In this document: positions 8,707 through 16,659 of the stretch, in pieces
How the letters are laid out: each line of letters opens with the position of its first letter
How positions within the stretch are numbered: position 1 is the stretch's first letter
Assembly: GCF_003598715.1 (NCBI RefSeq)
Contig: NZ_QZFU01000019.1
Span: forward strand, 1 to 64,000
DNA length: 64,000 bases
From: Nocardia panacis
GTDB taxonomy: Bacteria; Actinomycetota; Actinomycetes; Mycobacteriales; Mycobacteriaceae
Direction of reading: 5' to 3'
The notes under the pieces: generated by a model
The model's input: the letters and a program-made list of their open reading frames with translations, nothing else
Told to the model about the DNA's origin: nothing
Databases searched by the model: none
Program-made: the position numbers and the translations under genes

Positions 8707-10064
8707 TCGCTTTCGCCCCTCGGGTCGACCCGCAGCCGCAGGCCGCTCGGATAGTAGGTCATCCCGGTCTCGGGCGTGAAGTCCGTGCCCGGCGCCACAC
8801 CGACCCGCAGGCGCGCCAGGATCGTCGTCAGCACGACCGTCAATTCCAAGGTGGCGAAGGTATCTCCGATACATTTGCGCGGCCCCGCCCCGAAGGGCAG
8901 CGCCGCTCGACGCAGTGTCTGCCCCATCCGCTCACCCGCCCACCGATCCGGATCGAAACGCTCCGGGTTGGCGAGCAGTTTCGGATCGTGGCCCGTCAGA
9001 TACGGGCTGAGCATGATCGACGCGCCCTTGGGCACCCGCAGCCCGCCCAACTCCACCGGTTGCAGCGCGCGGCGGGTGATGAGCCAGATCGGCGGGCTGT
9101 GCCGCAGCGCCTCGTCGATGACGCGCGCGGTATAGGGCAGGCGCGGCAGATCGTCGTATTCCAGCGGACGACCCGCCAGCACCCGATCCAGTTCGGCCAC
9201 CAGTTTCTCGGCCACCCTCGGATGCTGGGTGAGCAGGACGAACAGCCAGGACAGGGCGGTGGCCGTGGTCTCCGAACCGGCCAGCAGGATCGTCAGCAAC
9301 TGGTCGTGGATCTCGGCGTCGGACATGGTGGCGCCGCTGTCGGTGTCGCGGGCGGCGAGCATCATGCCGAGCAGATCCGTCGCGTCGTCGTGATCCGCGC
9401 CGCGGTAGTCGGCGATGACCCGGTCGATCATCGGATGCAGGCGCGCCACATGTTCGGCCCACTCCCGATTGCGAGCCAGCGGAAGCCGATTCAGCACCGG
9501 GAACGGATTCATGGCGCGGCCGTAGGACAATTCGAGTACGCGCGGCAACCGCGACTGAACCTCCTCGGCCAACTCCTTGCCGACCGAGGCCGAGATCAAT
9601 GCCCCCGCGATGATATCGATGGTGATCGCGGTGAGCGCCTCCCGCGCGTCGAGCACCTGGCCCGGCCGCCACTGCGCGATCCGCTCGCCGACCCGATCCC
9701 GCATCATCGCCACATAGCCCGCGAGGCGCTCGCGCCGGAACGCGGGTTGCAGCAGCAGGCGATGCAGGCGGTGCGTCTCGCCCTCGGAACTGAGCAGACC
9801 GTAGCCGAAGACATCCCGGAAGTACTCGACCGTCACGCCCTTGTCGAACTGCCGGGATTTCGTCGTGAACAGCTCGACAGTGGCCTCTGTGGAGGTGACC
9901 ACGTAGACCTGCTGCCAGCCGATCCGAATGCGCACCACCTCCCCGTAGGCGCGCAACGATTCGAACAGTCCGAGCGGGTCGCGCCGAAACGGGCGCACGT
10001 GCCCGAGCAGGGGCACCCGCTCCGGAGCCATGACGGGTACGAGACTCATTGCAGGAGCGGACAT
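8691..10064 (-). CDS. Cytochrome P450
   Basis: A 457-residue P450. The I-helix motif is AGSETTATALSW, the K-helix has EALR with the Glu and Arg of EXXR, and the heme loop reads FGAGPRKCIG with the axial Cys. The N-terminus is soluble, as in bacterial class I enzymes that take electrons from ferredoxin. AGSETTAT and the proline-rich N-terminus (VPLLGHVRPFRRDPL) recall the actinobacterial CYP families close to CYP51/CYP3-like lineages; the substrate cannot be inferred. No ferredoxin or reductase gene is adjacent. The start ATG follows AGAGG. It overlaps the hydrolase gene tail to tail by 16 bases. Confidence 0.93.
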   Translation of the reverse strand: MSAPAMSLVPVMAPERVPLLGHVRPFRRDPLGLFESLRAYGEVVRIRIGWQQVYVVTSTEATVELFTTKSRQFDKGVTVEYFRDVFGYGLLSSEGETHRLHRLLLQPAFRRERLAGYVAMMRDRVGERIAQWRPGQVLDAREALTAITIDIIAGALISASVGKELAEEVQSRLPRVLELSYGRAMNPFPVLNRLPLARNREWAEHVARLHPMIDRVIADYRGADHDDATDLLGMMLAARDTDSGATMSDAEIHDQLLTILLAGSETTATALSWLFVLLTQHPRVAEKLVAELDRVLAGRPLEYDDLPRLPYTARVIDEALRHSPPIWLITRRALQPVELGGLRVPKGASIMLSPYLTGHDPKLLANPERFDPDRWAGERMGQTLRRAALPFGAGPRKCIGDTFATLELTVVLTTILARLRVGVAPGTDFTPETGMTYYPSGLRLRVDPRGESDYPGA

Positions 10065-10244
10065 TTGACCTCTTTACCACCGTGACCACATCGCCGCGTC
10101 AATTGTCTCCCGTACCGAGGATTTTCACACCCGATCCCCGCGACCCAACCCCTATACGCCATACGATTCCGTTTTCCCACCGGCCACGCAGGCGCACGCC
10201 GCAACAATAACCGGTTGCCGTGACACGAGGTTACCGACGGGTCG

Positions 10245-13226
10245 CTACCGTCCAGTCGGTTCCGACGGTTCCCGGATCAATTCGGCGGCCAGCCAGTTTC
10301 GCCAGATCCGCCGCCGGGACTTCAGCACCGCGCCGCGCTCCTCGTCCTCCTTCGCGCGCCAGAGGGCCAGATTGTCTGCCACATCCCGGTTCACCTCCGC
10401 GTCGACCCATATCCTTCCCAGATCGGTGAGATGAAATAGGAACTTTCCACTTTCAAATGTACGCAGATCGACATGGAATCGGTTGCCGGGCAGGAAGATC
10501 ACCGTCCGCTCGCCCATCCAGGACACCTCTTTGCCCCAGTGCGATTCGACTATGAGCTCGACATTCGCGCCGGCCACCGCATCATCCTTTTCGGCAGAAC
10601 CGAAACCATGCTCCACCCGGATCTCGGAAGCGCCGTATTCGGCGACGAATCGCGCCAGCTCCGCCGGATCCTCGATCCGCAGCGAACGGAACACAATGCC
10701 CGTGTAGTCGGGCAATTTGTTCAATGCCGTTACCAGGGTGCGAATTTCGGCATCGTACTCATCCAGGAGGAGCCGATCACCTTGGCGCGTAGCCCTACTG
10801 ATCCGCTCGTCGAAGTCACTGTCCGCCAGCAGGCCGAGCAACTCGATCTCGGCGTCCGTCAGCCGCGCCGACACCGGAAACTCCGCCGACAAGTGGGCGC
10901 GGGCCGCCACCACCCGCGGATCGACGGGCCTGCCGCTCAGATACTCGTACTCCGCTACGGGATCATGGAATTCGGGATCGGCGTAGTAGTGGCGGTCCTC
11001 GACCGGCAACTTCTGCCACCGATCGATCACCGCGGGATCATCTGCCTCCGACGCGCTTTCCCGCCCCGGCCCGAGCACTCCGAGCCGATGCCTACCGCGC
11101 CGCGCCTGATCCTGCGGCGGAACAGGTATCGCGACGGCGACCGGTTGCGGGACAACCTGACCAACTTGCGGATCGGAGTCCGCACCCCCGTGAGTTCCGT
11201 CGGCGTCATATCGGTGACCATGCGCATCCGAAGTGGTCGTCGCCGGGACCGAATGCCCCTGTCCCACCCCAACCGTCCGCACCTCCGGCCGCGCGGGCTG
11301 AGCGGGCTGAGCGGGCTGAGCGGGCTGAGCGGGCTGAGCGGGCTGAGCGGGCTCCGAACGTGATATCTGTGGCGCATCCGCCGCGGGCCGAGGCATATCC
11401 GGGCGAACCGGGTTCTGGGTATCGGCTCGAAGTGGTTGTCCGGGGTTCGGGATGCCGTCGGGGCGCGGGGCGACAGAGTTGACCGGCGAGTCCAGGCGCG
11501 GCGCCGGGACCTGGACCGGGTCGACTCGAGATGTTGCGCCGGGATTGTGTGCCGCAGTGGGTATTTCGATACGCGGCGGGGTGGTGGGGTAGGGCGTGGG
11601 TCTATGCGTTGGATCGACCGTGGGTCCGAGCGGTCCCGGTCTATGCCCCGGATCGACGACCGGGGGCGCAGGAATTCCGGGCACCGGAGCGCCGGGAGAC
11701 GGTATCGCCCTCTGGGGCGACTCACCCGCAGGCACGAACTGGCCAGGTCTATGACCCGGATCGACGGCAGGCGGCGCAGGACTACCGGATACCGGGCCTG
11801 CGGGAGACGGCACGGGTCTCTGCGATGAGTCACCCCCTGCGACGAACTGGCCGGGTTTTTGACTCGAATCGACGGCGGGAGCTGCGGGACCAGTGGAGAT
11901 CGGCGCGGCGGGAGCTGCCGGACCGGGGCGATGTCCCGTATCGGCGGACTGGGCACCGGACAGCGGAGCCGGATTACTCTGTGGCGGAACAGTTTCGGTG
12001 TAGGGGTGCGGTGCCGCCTGGGTGCCGGCGTGGGGTTGGCTACCGGACGCGACCCTCGATACGTCTACATCCGTCGCGGCGGATTGCGGAAGCGTATTCG
12101 GGTGCGATACCGGTGTGGGCTGCTGCCGCTGCGACGGATCATCGCCGACCGAAGCAAGGCCGAGGGTTCCGTTTCGCACCGTCGGCATGGAACCGCTTGC
12201 GGAGTCGGCGGCCTGCGGTTCGCCAGAACCGATCGAAATATCCTTGACCAGTGCGGATTTGGTCTGGGACCGGGATTCTGCCGAAGCGTTCGATCTCTCG
12301 TTCTCGGCACCGGTCTCCGGGACGCCGGGAATCGTCGTGTGCGGCAAGGGATCCGCGCCGACACCTGGAACTCGTGGGGTTCGAGGGGAACCGGCGGATG
12401 TCGGACCTGCGGAAGGGACGAGCTTCGCGGCGCCGGAGGATGATCCGTCCTGCGGTATGGACACCGGGGATGTGACGATTGGCTTCGTGGCACCCGCGAC
12501 AGCGCTCGAATCCGAAAGACCGAGGGCGGCCGCCGGCGCGACCGCACCCGAGAGCAGCGTCGATGTCGCCCTCGTCTGACCGGCTGCGAGGGTATTGGTC
12601 GAACCGTCGGCGGTGGTCTCCGGAGCGGTCCGGCTCGCCGAGGAGCCCGAAGGCCCAAGAGTGTGCGAATTCTCGAGCGCACCCCACCCCGAGGCCGCCA
12701 AAGCGGTTCGGGTGGCATTGGTTTCGGCGGTGCGCGAGTCGAGGCGCTCGATGAGTTGCCGGGTGGCGCTGTGGATGGCGGCCTTGGTGGTGGCGCGGGC
12801 GGCCGCTTCGGCGGCGGGGGCCGAGGCGCCCTGCGCCGCAGCCATGCCTGCACCGGATTTGTTGGCGTAGACGGCGATCGAGCCGATGATGGCGAGTTTG
12901 GTGTGTTCGATATCGGCCGCGCCGTTGTCGAGGGTCGCGGCGAGGGCGGCGATTCGCTTGGTGAGCTTTTCGATTTCGCCGGTCGAACCGCCGATGCGGC
13001 CGGTGTAGTCGGCGAGCGCGTCGTGGGACTTGCCTGCGGATAGCGCGGCGAGCGCATCGCGCAGGGAGCGTTCGCAGTCGCCGCCGGTGGACTCGAGTTC
13101 GGCGCCGACCGCCCGCCAGGCGGCGGCGATCCGACGCATGGCAGTCTCGTCGGCCTGCGGCCAATCACCCTCGTCGACAACCCATTTGGCGACGGTTTGC
13201 AGGTTGTCCGGAATTCGGATACCCAT
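10245..13226 (-). CDS. Type VII-associated proline-rich effector with C-terminal ADP-ribosyltransferase-like domain
   Basis: A 993-residue protein with three parts. Residues 1-190 are a helical WXG100/CpnT-like N-terminal domain for type VII export (GDCERSLRDALAALSAGKSHDAL). Residues 190-780 are low-complexity Pro/Ala/Ser-rich, with a 36-residue tandem repeat and six AQP triplets. Residues 835-925 match the ADP-ribosyltransferase exoenzyme fold: PDYTGIVFRSL (Arg motif), HGFGSAEK (STS-like), GKEVSW, and FLPGNRFHVD. The ExE motif reads Glu906-Arg-Thr908, so the second, catalytic Glu seems replaced. This suggests a polymorphic toxin whose activity is lost or altered. The start ATG 13226 lies one base after the previous stop. 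No immunity gene follows it. Confidence 0.8.
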   Translation of the reverse strand: MGIRIPDNLQTVAKWVVDEGDWPQADETAMRRIAAAWRAVGAELESTGGDCERSLRDALAALSAGKSHDALADYTGRIGGSTGEIEKLTKRIAALAATLDNGAADIEHTKLAIIGSIAVYANKSGAGMAAAQGASAPAAEAAARATTKAAIHSATRQLIERLDSRTAETNATRTALAASGWGALENSHTLGPSGSSASRTAPETTADGSTNTLAAGQTRATSTLLSGAVAPAAALGLSDSSAVAGATKPIVTSPVSIPQDGSSSGAAKLVPSAGPTSAGSPRTPRVPGVGADPLPHTTIPGVPETGAENERSNASAESRSQTKSALVKDISIGSGEPQAADSASGSMPTVRNGTLGLASVGDDPSQRQQPTPVSHPNTLPQSAATDVDVSRVASGSQPHAGTQAAPHPYTETVPPQSNPAPLSGAQSADTGHRPGPAAPAAPISTGPAAPAVDSSQKPGQFVAGGDSSQRPVPSPAGPVSGSPAPPAVDPGHRPGQFVPAGESPQRAIPSPGAPVPGIPAPPVVDPGHRPGPLGPTVDPTHRPTPYPTTPPRIEIPTAAHNPGATSRVDPVQVPAPRLDSPVNSVAPRPDGIPNPGQPLRADTQNPVRPDMPRPAADAPQISRSEPAQPAQPAQPAQPAQPAQPARPEVRTVGVGQGHSVPATTTSDAHGHRYDADGTHGGADSDPQVGQVVPQPVAVAIPVPPQDQARRGRHRLGVLGPGRESASEADDPAVIDRWQKLPVEDRHYYADPEFHDPVAEYEYLSGRPVDPRVVAARAHLSAEFPVSARLTDAEIELLGLLADSDFDERISRATRQGDRLLLDEYDAEIRTLVTALNKLPDYTGIVFRSLRIEDPAELARFVAEYGASEIRVEHGFGSAEKDDAVAGANVELIVESHWGKEVSWMGERTVIFLPGNRFHVDLRTFESGKFLFHLTDLGRIWVDAEVNRDVADNLALWRAKEDEERGAVLKSRRRIWRNWLAAELIREPSEPTGR
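11294..11347. repeat. Six 9-bp tandem repeats (AQP codons)
   Basis: CGGCTGAG-like units (CGGGCTGAG) are repeated six times without change, encoding six Ala-Gln-Pro triplets in the effector. Exact repeats of this kind are prone to length change by slippage, in steps that keep the frame. Confidence 0.95.
11638..11873. repeat. 108-bp tandem repeat in the effector gene
   Basis: A 36-residue unit beginning DPGHRPGQF is present about two and a half times. The clearest copies start with GGTCTATGCCCCGGATCGAC near 11638 and GGTCTATGACCCGGATCGAC near 11747, with a diverged third near 11853. It forms part of the proline-rich linker. Confidence 0.8.
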
Positions 13227-13227
13227 A

Positions 13228-13542
13228 TCAGGCTCGCAATCGGTCGGTCGCGGCGGCATTGGCGCGGTCCCGATTCTGGATGTCGTCGGCGATCTCGACG
13301 ACGGCCTGCCCGAGATTGGCCAGCACCGAGGACAATCCGGCGATGCTCCCGGCGTCCTCCTCGGCCCCCGCCGCGTAGCTTCTTTCGAAGGCGCGACCCG
13401 TCCCGTCGGAGCCCCAGCAGCTACCTTCGGCCGCGATGACCCGGCTGAGCTTGTCGAGCGCCGCCTTCACCCGGTTCGATTCGTCGTCGAAGCCGGTTCT
13501 GGTGGCGCGCAACGCCTCCGGATCGACCCGCAAATCTCTCAT
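13228..13542 (-). CDS. WXG100-like type VII secretion-associated protein
   Basis: A 104-residue helical hairpin protein of the ESX-associated type. It has the central turn motif CWGSDGTGRAFERSY, which matches the WG-D-x-G-x-x-F pattern of Nocardia and mycobacterial WXG100-like partners, and then a second helix ending in charged residues. It should dimerise with another WXG protein or with the N-terminal domain of the adjacent effector. The ATG at 13542 has GAGGG nearby and overlaps the upstream YbaB-like stop as ATGA. Its stop is one base before the effector ATG, so the three genes are translationally coupled. Confidence 0.8.
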   Translation of the reverse strand: MRDLRVDPEALRATRTGFDDESNRVKAALDKLSRVIAAEGSCWGSDGTGRAFERSYAAGAEEDAGSIAGLSSVLANLGQAVVEIADDIQNRDRANAAATDRLRA

Positions 13543-14033
13543 CGGCCCTCCCGCAGATAGCCGCCGCTTCGGTAGTACTCGTCCTCTTCTTCCTCGGTCA
13601 TCAGCCGAGGTTTCGGCGCGGTGGGCGGTGCGCCGAACAGGTCCCCGATATCGGTGGCGCCGGGCACCAGGTCCGACAGGTCGGGCGCGTCGCCGGATTG
13701 CGCGGTGATCGGCGCGAATTCCGCCGCCACCCGGCGCGCCACCTCCCGAGCCGCCGCCTGTGCCGCCTCCACCACCGACCGTCCCAACTTCTCGCGCGGC
13801 GCGTGCCGATACGCCGTGGCCGCCAACTGCACCTCCACCGGCACCCCCGCCGCATTGACCACCACCCGAACCAACCGATCGCTCGACCAAGCCGCCCCCG
13901 TCAGCTCCGCGACCCGCGCCCTCGCCGCCGCCAATTCCCGCCGCTGCCGCTCGGCCTGTTCGACCAGTGCGTGTACCCGCTCCCCCACCACCCTGTTTCG
14001 CGCATCGAGGCTCGCGTCCTCACCCAGGTCCAT
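13539..14033 (-). CDS. YbaB/EbfC-family protein of a type VII cassette
   Basis: A 164-residue protein of the YbaB/EbfC nucleoid-associated fold. It has an N-terminal helix RVHALVEQAERQRRELAAARARV, the strand block LVRVVVNAAGVPVEVQL, and a second helix with EVARRVAAEF. An acidic tail (MTEEEEDEYY) follows. This variant usually accompanies WXG100 and polymorphic effector genes in Nocardia and mycobacteria (EspL-like context), where a role as a chaperone or scaffold for secretion is assumed but not shown. I chose ATG 14033 because GGAG lies five bases upstream. It is the first gene of the three-gene cassette. Confidence 0.8.
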   Translation of the reverse strand: MDLGEDASLDARNRVVGERVHALVEQAERQRRELAAARARVAELTGAAWSSDRLVRVVVNAAGVPVEVQLAATAYRHAPREKLGRSVVEAAQAAAREVARRVAAEFAPITAQSGDAPDLSDLVPGATDIGDLFGAPPTAPKPRLMTEEEEDEYYRSGGYLREGR

Positions 14034-14192
14034 GCGCGCTCCGCTCACCCATTCGCTCCGTCTCCTATTCCGACGCACCCATCCCGCATCCGGTTCCCCC
14101 ATTTCCCGAGATACTGTCTCGCCCATCGCGCCGCCGCCACCCCCAACGGTGTGTCCCCCTCCGACACACCGCATCCGCTGCAGATACGAAGA

Positions 14193-14237
14193 ACTCCGGC
14201 CCCCTGCGGGTGCTGGGCACCTGCCGGAGGCCGGAGT
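14193..14237 (-). terminator. Hairpin after the acyl-CoA dehydrogenase gene
   Basis: The arms ACTCCGGCC and GGCCGGAGT enclose a second small stem (GGTGC/GCACC), 16 bases beyond the stop of the minus strand gene. It probably ends that transcript before the type VII cassette. Confidence 0.5.
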
Positions 14238-14252
14238 CGGGAACGGTTGGGA

Positions 14253-15398
14253 TCAGGACAGTTTCAGCGAGCGGCCGATGATCTCCTTCATGATCTCGGT
14301 GGTGCCGCCGTAGATGGTTTGTACGCGAGCGTCCATGTAGGCCTTGGCGATCGGGTATTCCCTCATGTAGCCGTAGCCGCCGTGGAGTTGCAGGCAGCGG
14401 TCGATGAGGGAGATCTGCTCCTCGGTGCTCCACCACTTGGCCATGGCGGCGTCCTCGACGGAGAGGGTGGCGGTATTGAGTTCGGCGATGCAGCGGTCGA
14501 CGAAGACGCGCACGGCCGTGGTCTTGGTGGCCAGTTCGGCCAGCACGAAGCGGGTGTTCTGAAGTGCGCCAATGGGTTTGCCGAAGGCTTTGCGGTCGCG
14601 CACGTACTGGACCGTCATGTCGAGACAGGCCTCCATGGCGGCGGCGGCCATGACGGCGATGGACAGCCGCTCCTGGGGCAGGTTGTTCATCAGGTGGACG
14701 AAGCCCATCCCTTCGGCGCCGAGCAGGTTCTTGCCGGGCACCCGCACATCGGTGAAGCTGAGTTCGGCGGTGTCCTGCGCCTCGAGACCGAGTTTGTCCA
14801 GGTTGCGGCCGCGGTCGAAGCCGGCCATCCCGCGCTCGACGACCAGCAGGCTGAACCCCATCGCGCCCTTCGCCGGATCGGTTTGGGCGACGACGATCAC
14901 GATATCGGAGTTGATGCCGTTGGTGATGAAGGTCTTCGCGCCGTTGAGGATCCAGTCGTCGCCGTCCTTGACGGCGCGGGTCTTGATGCCCTGCAGATCC
15001 GAGCCGGTGCCGGGTTCGGTCATGGCGATGGCGGTGATGATCTCCCCGGAGCAGAAGCCGGGCAGCCAGCGTCGCTTCTGCTCCTCATTGGCCAGGCCGA
15101 GCAGGTAGGGCGCGATGACATCGTTGTGCAGGGCGAAGCCGAGTCCGGAGTACTGGCCGCGCACCGACTCCTCGGCGACGATGGCGTTGTAGCGGAAATC
15201 CTCCACCCCGCCGCCGCCGTACTCCTCGGGCACGGCCATGCCGAGGAATCCTTGTTTACCGGCCTCCAGCCAGACATCGCGGTCGACAATGCCCTGTTCC
15301 TCCCATCCCGCGTGCCGCGGCGCGACATGCTGGTCCAGGAATTTGCGGAACGACTCGCGGAACAGATCGTGTTCGGGCTCGAACAGGGTGCGTTGCAC
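14253..15398 (-). CDS. Long-chain-type acyl-CoA dehydrogenase (FadE20-like)
   Basis: A 381-residue flavoprotein that removes two hydrogens from acyl-CoA and passes electrons to ETF. The FAD and substrate signatures are AMTEPGTGSDLQ and the C-terminal YGYMREYPIAKAYMDARVQ-type block. The position of the MCAD catalytic Glu (YEGT) is Gly here (IYGGTTEIM), as in mammalian LCAD. The base should instead be the helix-G Glu near NNLPQERL, as in LCAD and isovaleryl-CoA dehydrogenase. Overall similarity to LCAD is high. M. tuberculosis has fadE20 at the same place beside hflX. The GTG start follows a perfect AGGAGG. Confidence 0.92.
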   Translation of the reverse strand: MQRTLFEPEHDLFRESFRKFLDQHVAPRHAGWEEQGIVDRDVWLEAGKQGFLGMAVPEEYGGGGVEDFRYNAIVAEESVRGQYSGLGFALHNDVIAPYLLGLANEEQKRRWLPGFCSGEIITAIAMTEPGTGSDLQGIKTRAVKDGDDWILNGAKTFITNGINSDIVIVVAQTDPAKGAMGFSLLVVERGMAGFDRGRNLDKLGLEAQDTAELSFTDVRVPGKNLLGAEGMGFVHLMNNLPQERLSIAVMAAAAMEACLDMTVQYVRDRKAFGKPIGALQNTRFVLAELATKTTAVRVFVDRCIAELNTATLSVEDAAMAKWWSTEEQISLIDRCLQLHGGYGYMREYPIAKAYMDARVQTIYGGTTEIMKEIIGRSLKLS

Positions 15399-15569
15399 GC
15401 CAACCTCCTAATGCCTGCGCGGGCCGGTGCGCACCGGCTCGCCGTCGCACTCCACGGTACCCGGAATGAGAATCGCAGTTCACTTCCGACCGGAAAATCG
15501 GCGTCTCACCTGGCGCTGCGGCGCGACCTCCTCGAAGCGAGGGAGATTCCCGACTCAGTAGCCGCCGGA

Positions 15570-16454
15570 TCAGCGACCGAACAGTCCGAGGACCCGCCCC
15601 GCCAGGGTGCGCCCCGAATCCTGTTCCCGCGCCGCGAAGAGGAACCGCAACTCCTCCTCCAGCGCCTTGCGCACCACATCGCGCAGATCCACCGCGGCCA
15701 GGTGCCGATCCTCGATATCGCACCACGCGGCGGGATCGATCGGCGCGCCGAAGGAGAAATAGAAGCGCTCCGGCCGCGGAATGACGGTGGGTCCGAGACC
15801 GCGAATCAGCGGCGGCGTCAGATCCCGGCTCAGACCCAGCGCCTGCACGGTCCACCGCAGCGGGCGCAGCACCGGATGATCACCGTCGACGACGATGTCG
15901 TAGGCGTCGTCGACGCCGATCATGGCGACGGGCACGATGGGCGCGCCGGTCTCGATCGCCATATGCGCGAAGCCCGTTCGACCTTCCCATTTGAGCGCGT
16001 ACTTCTCGTTTTTGCGCCGCACCGCCTCGCGCCCGCCGCCGGGGAAGACGATGACGGCCTCGCCGCGCTCGAGCAGGGTGCGGCAGTTGGCGCGGGTGCC
16101 GCGCACGGAACCGTAGTGGTGCAGCAGATGCCGCACACCGGGCACCGCGATGAGCACATTCTCCGCGAGCCCGCGCACCAGACGACCACGCCTGCGCAGC
16201 ACCTCGGGAAACAGCAGCGGCGCGTCAATGCCGCCCATCAGATTGTGATTGCCGACCAGCAGCACCGGCCCCTCGGCGGGGATGTGCTCCATCCCGAGGA
16301 AGCGCGGACTGGTCCACGCCCGCAGCGGCGCGAGCGCCGCCTCCAGCAGCCGCAACTCGGGTTCGGTGAGCGAAATCGACAGCGGCGCACCATCACTCAG
16401 CGATGACGTGGTGTCGGACGGCCGATCGTCGACTGCGGTGCGCTCGTGCGACAT
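15570..16454 (-). CDS. Lysophospholipid/diacylglycerol acyltransferase family protein
   Basis: A 294-residue acyltransferase of the PlsC/TMEM68-like group. Motif I reads GNHNLMGGID, with six rather than four residues between His and Asp. The second block is VPGVRHLLHHYGSVRGTR, the third is AVIVFPGGGREAVRRKNEKY, and the fourth is GAPIVPVAMIG. It should transfer an acyl chain from acyl-CoA to a lysolipid or diacylglycerol at the membrane. No membrane helix is clear beyond one amphipathic segment. The ATG at 16454 has AGGAGG seven bases upstream and is preferred over the longer frame. It lies between the acyl-CoA dehydrogenase and hflX, all on the minus strand. Confidence 0.87.
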   Translation of the reverse strand: MSHERTAVDDRPSDTTSSLSDGAPLSISLTEPELRLLEAALAPLRAWTSPRFLGMEHIPAEGPVLLVGNHNLMGGIDAPLLFPEVLRRRGRLVRGLAENVLIAVPGVRHLLHHYGSVRGTRANCRTLLERGEAVIVFPGGGREAVRRKNEKYALKWEGRTGFAHMAIETGAPIVPVAMIGVDDAYDIVVDGDHPVLRPLRWTVQALGLSRDLTPPLIRGLGPTVIPRPERFYFSFGAPIDPAAWCDIEDRHLAAVDLRDVVRKALEEELRFLFAAREQDSGRTLAGRVLGLFGR

Positions 16455-16659
16455 GAGTTCCTCCTGCGATCGCACCCGACCATAGCCGAATGAAATCGCC
16501 CGTGCCGCACCGTCTATGGCCCTCGTCACGACAAAGCACGAGGTGAATGCCCGGCGGGTGGCTGGAATCACACCGAATCGAATCCGGGGCGAATCCACGC
16601 CGGGCCGACGCCATGCCGCACCTGATCTGTGCCGTGCCGAAAGCTATGCCGTGCCTGAT

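Noticed and set aside
11294..11347. Possible CRISPR-like array from the short repeats
   Set aside because: The units are 9 bp, contiguous and coding, with no spacers and no cas genes.
13698..16406. A 902-codon frame on the + strand across the YbaB and acyl-CoA dehydrogenase genes
   Set aside because: It is antisense to well-identified genes and has no recognisable protein features.
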